Shown: in pieces, positions 6,072 through 11,576 of the stretch
Layout: each line of letters opens with the position of its first letter
How positions within the stretch are numbered: the stretch's first letter is position 1
Origin: Minisyncoccota bacterium
GTDB lineage: Bacteria > Patescibacteriota > Minisyncoccia > Minisyncoccales > MHMH01
DNA: 13,870 bases
Direction: 5' to 3'
Assembly (NCBI GenBank): GCA_028694095.1
Contig: JAQUTZ010000001.1
Span: 1-13,870, forward strand
Notes under the pieces: generated by a model
What the model was told of the DNA's origin: nothing
The model's input: only the letters and a program-made list of their open reading frames with translations
Database searches by the model: none
Translations under genes and position numbers: made by a program

Positions 6072-7307
6072 ATGCAGATATTTGAGCTCCATTTTAATCC
6101 TAAGGCTAACAAGGATATCGTCTTTGATACTTTTATTTACGAACCGGAAAACCTCTACGAAAAAAGGCTGGGCGGCCTCTATATGGCCGGAGAGCTAAGA
6201 AGCCCTGTTCTCGCCAAGCCTAATTTTCTTTCAGAGCTGTCAGGGGCGATAAAAAACGAATATTACAATTCCGAACTTAAGAAAACTCCGGAGGCCAATT
6301 TCAAAAAATCTCTTACAGCCGGCAACGAATACTTAAAGACCCAAACTAAAAAGGGAAACGTGGAATGGCTGGGAAATCTTAATTTCGCGGTGCTCAATTA
6401 CAATAATTCCGTTCTTAGCTTCTCTAAAACCGGAGATATCAAAATAATCCTGGCTAGCCAGGGAGAATTCCTGGATATCAGCGGAAATATTGAAGAAGGA
6501 TCAGAGCAGCCAGATCCTTCCAGAATTTTCGGAAACATTGCTTCGGGAAAACTTTCCACTAAAGATAAAATACTGGTGGCAACCGCAGAGGCTTTTTCAG
6601 TCCTCTCTAAAAACGCTGATTTTCTTTCCAAATTGTCTCGGGCAGACAACGAAAAGGCCCTTAAGGAGGTTATTAAAGAACATAAGCCCCTCTTTTCTCA
6701 GGCTTCCGGTGTATGCCTTGTCATGACGGCAACGGAAAACATTCAGCCAAAAAGAGCTTTGACGTTTAAAAAAGAACTCCCCGAATTCTCTTTTAAGAAA
6801 TCTTTGGTCGATCCTATCGTATCGATTAAACTTAAAAAAATAAAGCTGCCGGGTTTAAAGCTATCCGCGCTCAAAATCCCCTCCCTTCCCAAGCCGAGGC
6901 TAATGCTTCCTGCTCCAAGAATCCGATTGTCCAAAATAAAAAGAAATAAAACAAAAAAAGAGCCTTTCCGGCTTCCTAAAATTACTGCTCCAAATTGGAA
7001 GTCCAAAAAAGTTCTTTTAGTGGTTATTCTGGCTCTCTTACTAACGGTATTCTTCTTGATATTCAGAGACGAAAAAACAAAAGAAATTACAGTAGCTCAA
7101 GATAATTTGCAGCAAGCTGAAGAAAAAGCGCTAATGGCCGAAAACTTTTTAATTCTAAGAAAAATGGAAGAGGCGGAAAGCCTCTTCCATGAATCCCTGG
7201 ACCTCATTATGCCGCTTACCGAAGCGAGTTCTCCCGTAAGGGACGAAGCCAGAAGCCTTGAAGAAAGAATCCGAACTCAATTGGATTCCATTCCTCAAGA
7301 CGAATGA
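6072..7307 (+). CDS. Single-pass membrane protein with degenerate PP2C-like cytoplasmic domain
   Basis: A 411-aa protein from the ATG at 6072. A GTG at 6045 would add nine residues but lies upstream of the likely -10 box. Residues 1-220 look like a PP2C/PPM fold: GGLYMAGEL near 35-42, WLGNLNFAVLNYNNSVLSFSKTGDIKIILASQGEFLDIS (100-137), where SKTGD fills the place of the PP2C vaNvGDS strand, then LSTKDKILVATAEAF (161-175), as in PP2C LxxxDxllLaTDGl. The metal-binding Asp of the DG and TDG motifs are missing, so it is probably a pseudophosphatase. Residues 225-310 are a basic Lys/Pro/Leu linker, 313-331 a transmembrane helix, and 335-411 a helical TPR-like tail outside. The function is unknown. 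The assignment rests on fold-like pattern only. Confidence 0.6.
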   Translation: MQIFELHFNPKANKDIVFDTFIYEPENLYEKRLGGLYMAGELRSPVLAKPNFLSELSGAIKNEYYNSELKKTPEANFKKSLTAGNEYLKTQTKKGNVEWLGNLNFAVLNYNNSVLSFSKTGDIKIILASQGEFLDISGNIEEGSEQPDPSRIFGNIASGKLSTKDKILVATAEAFSVLSKNADFLSKLSRADNEKALKEVIKEHKPLFSQASGVCLVMTATENIQPKRALTFKKELPEFSFKKSLVDPIVSIKLKKIKLPGLKLSALKIPSLPKPRLMLPAPRIRLSKIKRNKTKKEPFRLPKITAPNWKSKKVLLVVILALLLTVFFLIFRDEKTKEITVAQDNLQQAEEKALMAENFLILRKMEEAESLFHESLDLIMPLTEASSPVRDEARSLEERIRTQLDSIPQDE

Positions 7308-7745
7308 TTATTTCAGTTCTACTTGAGCGCCGGCTTCTTCAAACTTCTTCTTGAGCTCCTCGGCCTCTTCTTTCTTAACACCCTCTTTCACTACTTGGGG
7401 AGCTGAAGCTGCAGCGTCAACCAGGTCTTTGGCCTCTTTAAGGCCTTTGCCTGTTATGTCCCTGACAACTTTGATAACTTCTATCTTCTTTTCGCCAATT
7501 CCTTTCAGCTCAACGTTGAAGGATGATTTTTCTTCAGCGGGAGCGGCTGATCCGCCAGCGGCGGGAGCAGCGGCAACTGGAGCTTGGGCCGAAACGCCGA
7601 ACTTGTCCTCTAATATTTTAACCAGTTCAGCCAGGTCCAAAACCGATAGACTCTCTATTCCCTCCACCAGTTTTTTAAACTTCTCTGGAACCTCGACTTT
7701 CTTGTCGGCTTCCGGAGTAGTTTGATTTTCTTTTTCTTCTGCCAT
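7308..7745 (-). CDS. rplL: 50S ribosomal protein L7/L12 (bL12)
   Basis: The 145-aa protein forms the multimeric stalk that recruits translation factors. Residues 21-50 are the dimerisation and L10-binding helices, 51-72 the Ala/Pro/Gly hinge, and 73-145 the globular C-terminal domain with [25 protein letters not shown] (89-113). About 20 charged residues precede the normal start point (E. coli L12 is 121 aa) and there is no internal Met to allow a shorter start. It lies 23 nt downstream of rplJ, with no SD. Its stop abuts the stop of the converging PP2C-like gene with no gap and no clear terminator between them. Confidence 0.96.
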   Translation of the reverse strand: MAEEKENQTTPEADKKVEVPEKFKKLVEGIESLSVLDLAELVKILEDKFGVSAQAPVAAAPAAGGSAAPAEEKSSFNVELKGIGEKKIEVIKVVRDITGKGLKEAKDLVDAAASAPQVVKEGVKKEEAEELKKKFEEAGAQVELK

Positions 7746-7768
7746 GGGTTTGTATTAATTAATTGATA

Positions 7769-8290
7769 TTAACTTTTGACCTTTTGTAATTCCGATAACA
7801 AATATACGAAATTCCTAATATTTCCCTGCAGTACTCCGACCATCCCGGATAAAGGAGAGGACAGGCAGTATACCGCCTTTCCCAGGAGTTCCTGGCGTCC
7901 CGGCAATTTCGCCAAAGCCAGGGCCTGCTCCTGTTCATAAAACTCTCCCCCCACCAATCCTTTCAGTATCTTCAGATTTTCGTTCTCTTTTGAAAAAATA
8001 TAGAAAGTCCTGAACGGCGCAATCTCATCTCCGTAGCCGAATCCCAAAGCTACTTCTCCTTGCATTTTCTTTAAATCGACATCCATCTGGTTTTCCTTCA
8101 GGGCCTTGGAAATAAGGGTCTTTTTAGCCACCTTCAGTTCGCTGTCGTTCTTTTTCATTTCTTTCCTCAGGGCGGTTAAATCGCTTACTTTCACGCCGGT
8201 TATATCGCCGAAAACAATCGCTTTTTGGCGGCTGATTTTATCCTTTAATTCCTCTACTATTTTGGTTTTTTGTTCTTTAGTTAAAGGCAT
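7769..8290 (-). CDS. rplJ: 50S ribosomal protein L10 (uL10)
   Basis: The 173-aa product begins MPLTKEQKTKIVEELKDKISRQKAIVFGDITGVKVSDLTALRKEM, the standard L10 opening, with the L11-region 23S rRNA-binding N-domain and a C-terminal helix for L12 dimers. An in-frame ATG at 8329 would add 13 residues encoded by the leader terminator hairpin, so the ATG at 8290 is preferred. No SD is found, because the start sits just after the T-tract of the attenuator. L10 anchors the L12 stalk, and with L12 it represses its own operon through the leader described separately. Confidence 0.94.
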   Translation of the reverse strand: MPLTKEQKTKIVEELKDKISRQKAIVFGDITGVKVSDLTALRKEMKKNDSELKVAKKTLISKALKENQMDVDLKKMQGEVALGFGYGDEIAPFRTFYIFSKENENLKILKGLVGGEFYEQEQALALAKLPGRQELLGKAVYCLSSPLSGMVGVLQGNIRNFVYLLSELQKVKS

Positions 8291-8301
8291 ATATTGGTAA
8301 T

Positions 8302-8328
8302 AAAAAATCTGTGGTATTTCCACAGACA
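8302..8328 (-). terminator. Attenuator (intrinsic terminator) of the rplJL leader
   Basis: On the minus strand TCTGTGG (8320-8326) and CCACAGA (8308-8314) form a perfect 7-bp stem with a 5-nt loop, followed by six T (8307-8302). It ends 12 nt before the rplJ start codon, so termination here silences rplJL. The 5' arm, extended to TGTCTGTGG (8320-8328), is exactly complementary to the CCACAGACA at 8384-8392, which can form an antiterminator. Confidence 0.85.
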
Positions 8329-8353
8329 AACAAAATAAGGGATTTCCTTGTTT

Positions 8354-8395
8354 TATCCTCGGCAGGTCTTACCGATAGCCTGCTGTCTGTGGATA
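8354..8395 (-). promoter_or_regulatory. L10 leader: L10(L12)4-binding RNA element
   Basis: On the minus strand the leader reads TATCC-ACAGACA-GCAGG, an apical part, then CCTGC-CGA-GGATA. TATCC/GGATA (8391-8395 with 8354-8358) and GCAGG/CCTGC (8379-8383 with 8362-8366) form two stems around an asymmetric loop with GA on both strands, as in a kink-turn. The GACAGCAGG...CCTGCCGAGG arrangement is, from memory, the conserved core of Firmicute-type L10 leaders. Folding it uses the CCACAGACA strand, so bound protein should free the terminator arm and switch off transcription. Confidence 0.8.
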
Positions 8396-8400
8396 TTATG

Positions 8401-8429
8401 ATGTTATCACCCCTTCACTTCCCTGTCAA
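8401..8429 (-). promoter_or_regulatory. rplJL promoter
   Basis: On the minus strand a perfect TTGACA (8424-8429), a 17-bp spacer and an extended -10 TGA-TAACAT (8401-8406 plus TG at 8408-8409). Transcription would begin about 8395, right at the 5' edge of the L10 leader. The -35 box lies within the last codons of the DJ-1/PfpI gene. Confidence 0.7.
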
Positions 8430-8957
8430 TAGTCCGGCTAATTTCCACCCGAATTCCTCGGCTGCATGGGGACCGGACGCCGTAATTACCTTGCCGTCTA
8501 CAACAACGTCGGAATCCTGGAATTCAGCGCCGTTTTCCTTCAATATCTTAATGGCTGTTTTGTCCAAGGGCGAAGACCAAACTGTCGCCTTTTTTCCCTT
8601 AAGAATCCCTGCTTTGGCCAAAAGGGCGGGAGCTATGCATATTGCCCCGAGAAGCAATCCCGATTCTTCCGCCTTCCTCGCCAATTGCTGAAAATCAGGA
8701 TTGTCCAAATTATCGCTCATTCCGGGGCCGCCGACGAAAACTACGGCATCGAATTTCGTCAGGTCGACCTGGGCAATATTCATATCAACCTCCACTTCGC
8801 CGCCCTCGTCTCCGATAGCCTTCCCCGTTTTAGAGCTAATCACTTTAATTCCAGCCCCAACTTTTTTCAGAATGTCGACGGGAACAAAATATTCTATATC
8901 CCTAAACCCCCTAAAAGCTATCACCACGGCCACTTTTTTGTTATTAAGCGATTTCAT
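8415..8957 (-). CDS. DJ-1/PfpI superfamily protein
   Basis: A 180-aa single-domain protein of the class I glutamine amidotransferase-like fold. The nucleophile elbow is GAICIAPALLAKAG (104-117), with Cys107. The conserved Glu is E22 in GFRDIEYFVP and a His is present at H164 in ASGPHAAEEFG. Family members include PfpI-type proteases, YhbO/YajL-like deglycases and DJ-1. The sequence alone does not say which, and a stress or protein-quality role is typical. Length is normal. There is no SD. An extended -10 box TGC-TAATAT ends 6 nt before the ATG, suggesting a leaderless mRNA. The gene's end contains the -35 box of the rplJL promoter. Confidence 0.9.
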   Translation of the reverse strand: MKSLNNKKVAVVIAFRGFRDIEYFVPVDILKKVGAGIKVISSKTGKAIGDEGGEVEVDMNIAQVDLTKFDAVVFVGGPGMSDNLDNPDFQQLARKAEESGLLLGAICIAPALLAKAGILKGKKATVWSSPLDKTAIKILKENGAEFQDSDVVVDGKVITASGPHAAEEFGWKLAGLLTGK

Positions 8958-8963
8958 ATTTTC

Positions 8964-8972
8964 ATATTAGCA
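8964..8972 (-). promoter_or_regulatory. Extended -10 promoter of the DJ-1/PfpI gene (leaderless candidate)
   Basis: The minus strand reads TGC then TAATAT (8964-8969), ending 6 nt before the ATG. The same ten bases TTGCTAATAT occur upstream of the next gene (9343-9352). A TTAACC lies 17 bp upstream, inside the preceding terminator hairpin. Confidence 0.45.
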
Positions 8973-9001
8973 AAAATAAAGAAGGCGGTTAAGCCGCCTT
9001 C
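8972..9001 (-). terminator. Intrinsic terminator with the stop codon in its loop
   Basis: GAAGGCGG (minus strand 9001-8994) pairs with CCGCCTTC (8988-8981), 8 bp, around a 5-nt loop that holds the TAA stop (8989-8991) of the 108-aa gene, followed by TTTATTTTTG. Confidence 0.85.
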
Positions 9002-9315
9002 TCTTCTTCGAAATCCAGAACCGGTATTTCGGTCAATCTGCTGAAAACGCTCATTAAAATCCCGCAGGTTAGGCTTTTATTGCCGGTATCGCTTATCGTA
9101 GTGAACCGGTCAAAGCTCAAATCCAGCCTTATTTCTATATTATACTCGTCTTTCTGCTCCGGCTTGGATTCGTCTTTTCCCAGGCCCTGCTGCCCCGATA
9201 TCCAGGCTTCCAGTATTTCTTCGAGCGCTTCCTCTCTGGCATTGGTTCGTATGACCGTCTTTCCGGGTTCTTTCAGGTTAAAAGCAATCTTTATGATAAT
9301 ATCGCTTTTTGGCAT
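8989..9315 (-). CDS. Hypothetical protein, 108 aa
   Basis: An acidic soluble protein of unknown function. The sequence suggests an alpha/beta fold: strand DIIIKIAFNL (5-14), strand KTVIRTN (19-25), helix AREEALEEILEAWISGQQ (26-43), a charged loop (44-57), strand YNIEIRLDLS (58-67), then helix SLTCGILMSVFSRLTEI (80-96). No catalytic residues stand out and there is no signal peptide or transmembrane segment. It is supported by a strong SD (AAGGAGGG at 9320-9327), an own candidate promoter and an own terminator. I do not recognise the family. Confidence 0.75.
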   Translation of the reverse strand: MPKSDIIIKIAFNLKEPGKTVIRTNAREEALEEILEAWISGQQGLGKDESKPEQKDEYNIEIRLDLSFDRFTTISDTGNKSLTCGILMSVFSRLTEIPVLDFEEEKAA

Positions 9316-9342
9316 TATTCCCTCCTTCTTTGTCCTCCAGAA

Positions 9343-9370
9343 ATATTAGCAAGTAAAAAAATAAAATCAA
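9343..9370 (-). promoter_or_regulatory. Probable promoter of the 108-aa gene
   Basis: On the minus strand an extended -10 TGC-TAATAT (9343-9348, TGC at 9349-9351) with TTGATT (9365-9370, 4/6) 16 bp upstream. The leader would be about 20 nt and contains the SD. The T-rich stretch between, with a short AAGCT/GGCTT stem upstream (about 9369-9382), may also serve as a weak mltG terminator. Confidence 0.4.
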
Positions 9371-9402
9371 GCCGCTGAGCTTAATTGAAACTGATGCTGC
9401 AA

Positions 9403-10428
9403 TTAATCAAGATAATCAGCTTTTGCTTGGCTATGCTCTTCGAAAGTTTTGCTGAAAATAGTTTGCCCTTCGGGAGTGGAAAGATAATAAAGATATTCCG
9501 TGCTTTCGGGGTATATGGACGCCAGAATGCTGTCCATTCCGGGATTGGATATCGGACCCAAAGGCAGGCCGTAATTCAAATAAGTATTAAAGGGAGACTC
9601 TATTCTGGTATCTTCAAAAGAGTAGCGCCACTGGTCCACTCCCTTAATGTAAGCTATGGTAGCACAGCTTTCCAAGGGCTTTTGAAGTTTTATTCTCTTC
9701 CAAAAAATTCCCGCCACTATTTCCTTGTCTTCTTTGGTCTGCACCTCTCTTTCCAATATAGAGGCCATGGTAATAATATCGAAAATGGTCTTCCCTTGCC
9801 GGGCTATTTCTTCCTTTAACTGCAAAGTTAGCTTTTGGTCAAAATTATCCAGCATTTTTCTGACTATATCTTCCACTTCCGCCTCCATGGTCGCCTCATA
9901 AGTATCGGGGAATAAAAAACCTTCGAGCCCCACATTATCGGGCTTTGACTCTAGAAAGGAATATTCGCTTGAAAAGTCTTTTGGTTTTGGCAAATCGGCT
10001 GCTTGTGAATAGTCTGTTGCGGGAAATCCGGCCGCCTCCCAAAATTCTTCGGCCTGAAAAATCCCCCTGTTTTCCAAATGATAGCCTATATTCCTTAAAT
10101 TCCACCCCTCGATTATGGTAAGCTTTTCCCTTATCACTTCTCCGTTGATGAATTTCCCTGCCATTTGAGGGATATTCATGGATTCGGACAAAGAATAGGT
10201 TCCTGCCTGAAGTTCGCCGGCGGAAGCGGTGAGTAAAACATAAAGCCTGAACATCGGACCCCACCTAATCAATCCTTCTTCTTGGAGATTCAAGGCGATA
10301 TCTCTTGAGCCCTCCCCCTTTTCAATACGGAAAATCGCTTCGCTTGAATCGGAGCTGATTGGAAGTAAAATCTGCCAGGCAAGCAAGCCCGCTATTATAA
10401 TAGATAGAATAATTAATGTTTTTTTCAT
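9403..10428 (-). CDS. mltG: Endolytic peptidoglycan transglycosylase MltG (YceG-like)
   Basis: A 341-aa protein with one N-terminal transmembrane anchor (4-22) and the rest outside the membrane. Residues 30-100 form the LysM-like subdomain (FRIEKGEGSRDIALNLQEEGLI, then GTYSLSESMNIPQMAGKFINGEV). The catalytic domain has GFLFPDTYEA (170-179), MASILEREV (221-229) with E226 at the place of the catalytic Glu of E. coli MltG (E218), and SPFNTYLNYGLPLGPISNPG (278-297). MltG cuts nascent glycan strands endolytically and sets their length. Length is close to that of E. coli MltG (340 aa). It overlaps pcm by the 4-nt ATGA, so translation is coupled. Confidence 0.94.
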   Translation of the reverse strand: MKKTLIILSIIIAGLLAWQILLPISSDSSEAIFRIEKGEGSRDIALNLQEEGLIRWGPMFRLYVLLTASAGELQAGTYSLSESMNIPQMAGKFINGEVIREKLTIIEGWNLRNIGYHLENRGIFQAEEFWEAAGFPATDYSQAADLPKPKDFSSEYSFLESKPDNVGLEGFLFPDTYEATMEAEVEDIVRKMLDNFDQKLTLQLKEEIARQGKTIFDIITMASILEREVQTKEDKEIVAGIFWKRIKLQKPLESCATIAYIKGVDQWRYSFEDTRIESPFNTYLNYGLPLGPISNPGMDSILASIYPESTEYLYYLSTPEGQTIFSKTFEEHSQAKADYLD

Positions 10429-11042
10429 TTTTCTATGAGGGGGACAAAAGCAAAGCCGGGATATTCTTTCTTGGTAAAATCGTTTTCTCCTTTTTTAACC
10501 AGATGCAAAATTGAAGAGGCTGCGGAGGTGACTATTGCTCCGCCGATTTTAAGCTGATCTCTCCAGGCCTGAGGCACCTCTCCCTGAACAGATGCCGAAC
10601 AAAGGATTTTGTCGAAGGGAGCCTCTTCCTCAAGGCCTTTTGAACCGTCCTTTTGTATAAACCTGACTATTCCCCTCTCAATAAAATTATACCTGGCAAC
10701 GTTCTTTTCTCCAAATTCTTTCAGCTCAGCCAACAGCTCTAAAGAAAATATCTTTCCCTTCTCCCCCACTAGTTCAGCCAGCAAAGCGGAAGTCCACCCA
10801 GATCCCGAACCGATGTCTAAAATATTTTCTCCTTTTTGGGGCTGAAGAAGCTCAATCATGAAAGCAACCACCAGCGGCTGGGAAATGGTCTGGCCCCGGC
10901 CAATGGGAATGGCCCCGTTGAATTCCGCCAAATGCTTAACGTCGTCCGGCATAAAATCCTCTCTCTTTGTTTTCTTGAAAGCTTTTATTATCTCCGGAGT
11001 TTTCAGCCATTTTTCGCTTATTAATTCTTCAATTAAGCCCAT
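10425..11042 (-). CDS. pcm: Protein-L-isoaspartate O-methyltransferase-like
   Basis: The 205-aa protein methylates L-isoaspartyl residues in damaged proteins with S-adenosylmethionine. It shows the PCMT signature GQTISQPLVVAFMIELL (50-66), with S54 in TISQP, the SAM-binding motif I ILDIGSGSGWTSALLAELVG (74-93) and the PFDKILCSASVQGEVPQAW segment (142-160). The end EYPGFAFVPLIEK resembles the family's closing FVPL. Length is near the normal 208-215. The upstream TAGAAT (11049-11054) ends 6 nt before the ATG and no SD is present, so a leaderless mRNA is possible. It is the first gene of a pair with mltG. Confidence 0.9.
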   Translation of the reverse strand: MGLIEELISEKWLKTPEIIKAFKKTKREDFMPDDVKHLAEFNGAIPIGRGQTISQPLVVAFMIELLQPQKGENILDIGSGSGWTSALLAELVGEKGKIFSLELLAELKEFGEKNVARYNFIERGIVRFIQKDGSKGLEEEAPFDKILCSASVQGEVPQAWRDQLKIGGAIVTSAASSILHLVKKGENDFTKKEYPGFAFVPLIEK

Positions 11043-11070
11043 AATTATATTCTAAGAGAATAACTTTTAA

Positions 11071-11094
11071 AATAAAAGGGGCTGTTTAGCCCCT
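11071..11094 (-). terminator. Intrinsic terminator with the stop codon in its loop
   Basis: On the minus strand AGGGGC... pairs as GGGGC/GCCCC (11089-11093 with 11078-11082). The loop TAAACA holds the TAA stop (11086-11088) of the HNH-like gene and is followed by TTTTATTTT. Confidence 0.75.
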
Positions 11095-11490
11095 CTCCTT
11101 TTTTAACGAAGCGAATGCTTCGCTGTTATTGCTACCCATTAATTCTCCGCTCAGGAATTTCTTCTCTACGGGCAGAAATTTCTTGCTGATGAATTTAATG
11201 GCCTGCTCCGGAGAAGCTCCGTTGAAAAGCTTGCTCCAAGCCTGCATACCCCTGGAACCGATCTTCTGCGGCATCAAATTTCCGTTCTTATCGGTCCACA
11301 TTTTGATAATCCCTATTACAATCGAAGGCAGATGATTATGGAAAAGCTGATGATAGGCGTTATGCTTTTTTTGGGACCAGCGATACTTGTTTTGCCGCAC
11401 GTCCGGACCGTCAATTGAACGGGCAATAATATGGTGCCAGGAGCCGTGTTTGTTTTTCCAGCTGTCGTTCCCGTTACCGTTCTTGGCCAT
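11086..11490 (-). CDS. HNH-like small protein (HHI...N...H..YHxLFxN), unknown function
   Basis: A 134-aa basic protein with W18 H19 H20 II, N34, H43 and YHQLFHNHLP (46-55). This is the pattern of small HNH-related proteins frequent in CPR genomes (HHIxPRS...N...HxAWHxLFGNLTPEE), recalled rather than searched. The His/Asn set resembles an HNH beta-beta-alpha core, but no zinc-binding Cys pairs are present and nuclease activity is unproven. Residues 82-102 (MQAWSKLFNGASPEQAIKFIS) echo 44-63 (HNAYHQLFHNHLPSIVIGII) without the His, a possible internal repeat. A G-rich SD-like AAGGGGGG precedes the ATG. It lies just downstream of, but is separated by a terminator from, the 692-aa gene. Confidence 0.7.
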   Translation of the reverse strand: MAKNGNGNDSWKNKHGSWHHIIARSIDGPDVRQNKYRWSQKKHNAYHQLFHNHLPSIVIGIIKMWTDKNGNLMPQKIGSRGMQAWSKLFNGASPEQAIKFISKKFLPVEKKFLSGELMGSNNSEAFASLKKERG

Positions 11491-11540
11491 TGCGCCCCCC
11501 TTATTTCTACAAAGAACTTTTAATCCTTATAGCACGAAAA

Positions 11541-11571
11541 GAAAAAGGGTGGCAAGTTTCCTGCCACCCTT
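11541..11571 (-). terminator. Intrinsic terminator of the 692-aa gene
   Basis: AAGGGTGGCA and TGCCACCCTT (11545-11554 and 11562-11571) form a perfect 10-bp stem with a 7-nt loop, followed on the minus strand by TTTC TTTT. T-rich sequence also flanks it on the plus side, so it could act in both directions. Confidence 0.85.
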
Positions 11572-11576
11572 ATTTT

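Noticed and set aside
8291..8329. Longer L10 starting at 8329
   Set aside because: The extra 13 codons lie in the attenuator hairpin and T-tract; family proteins start at the MPLTKEQK position.
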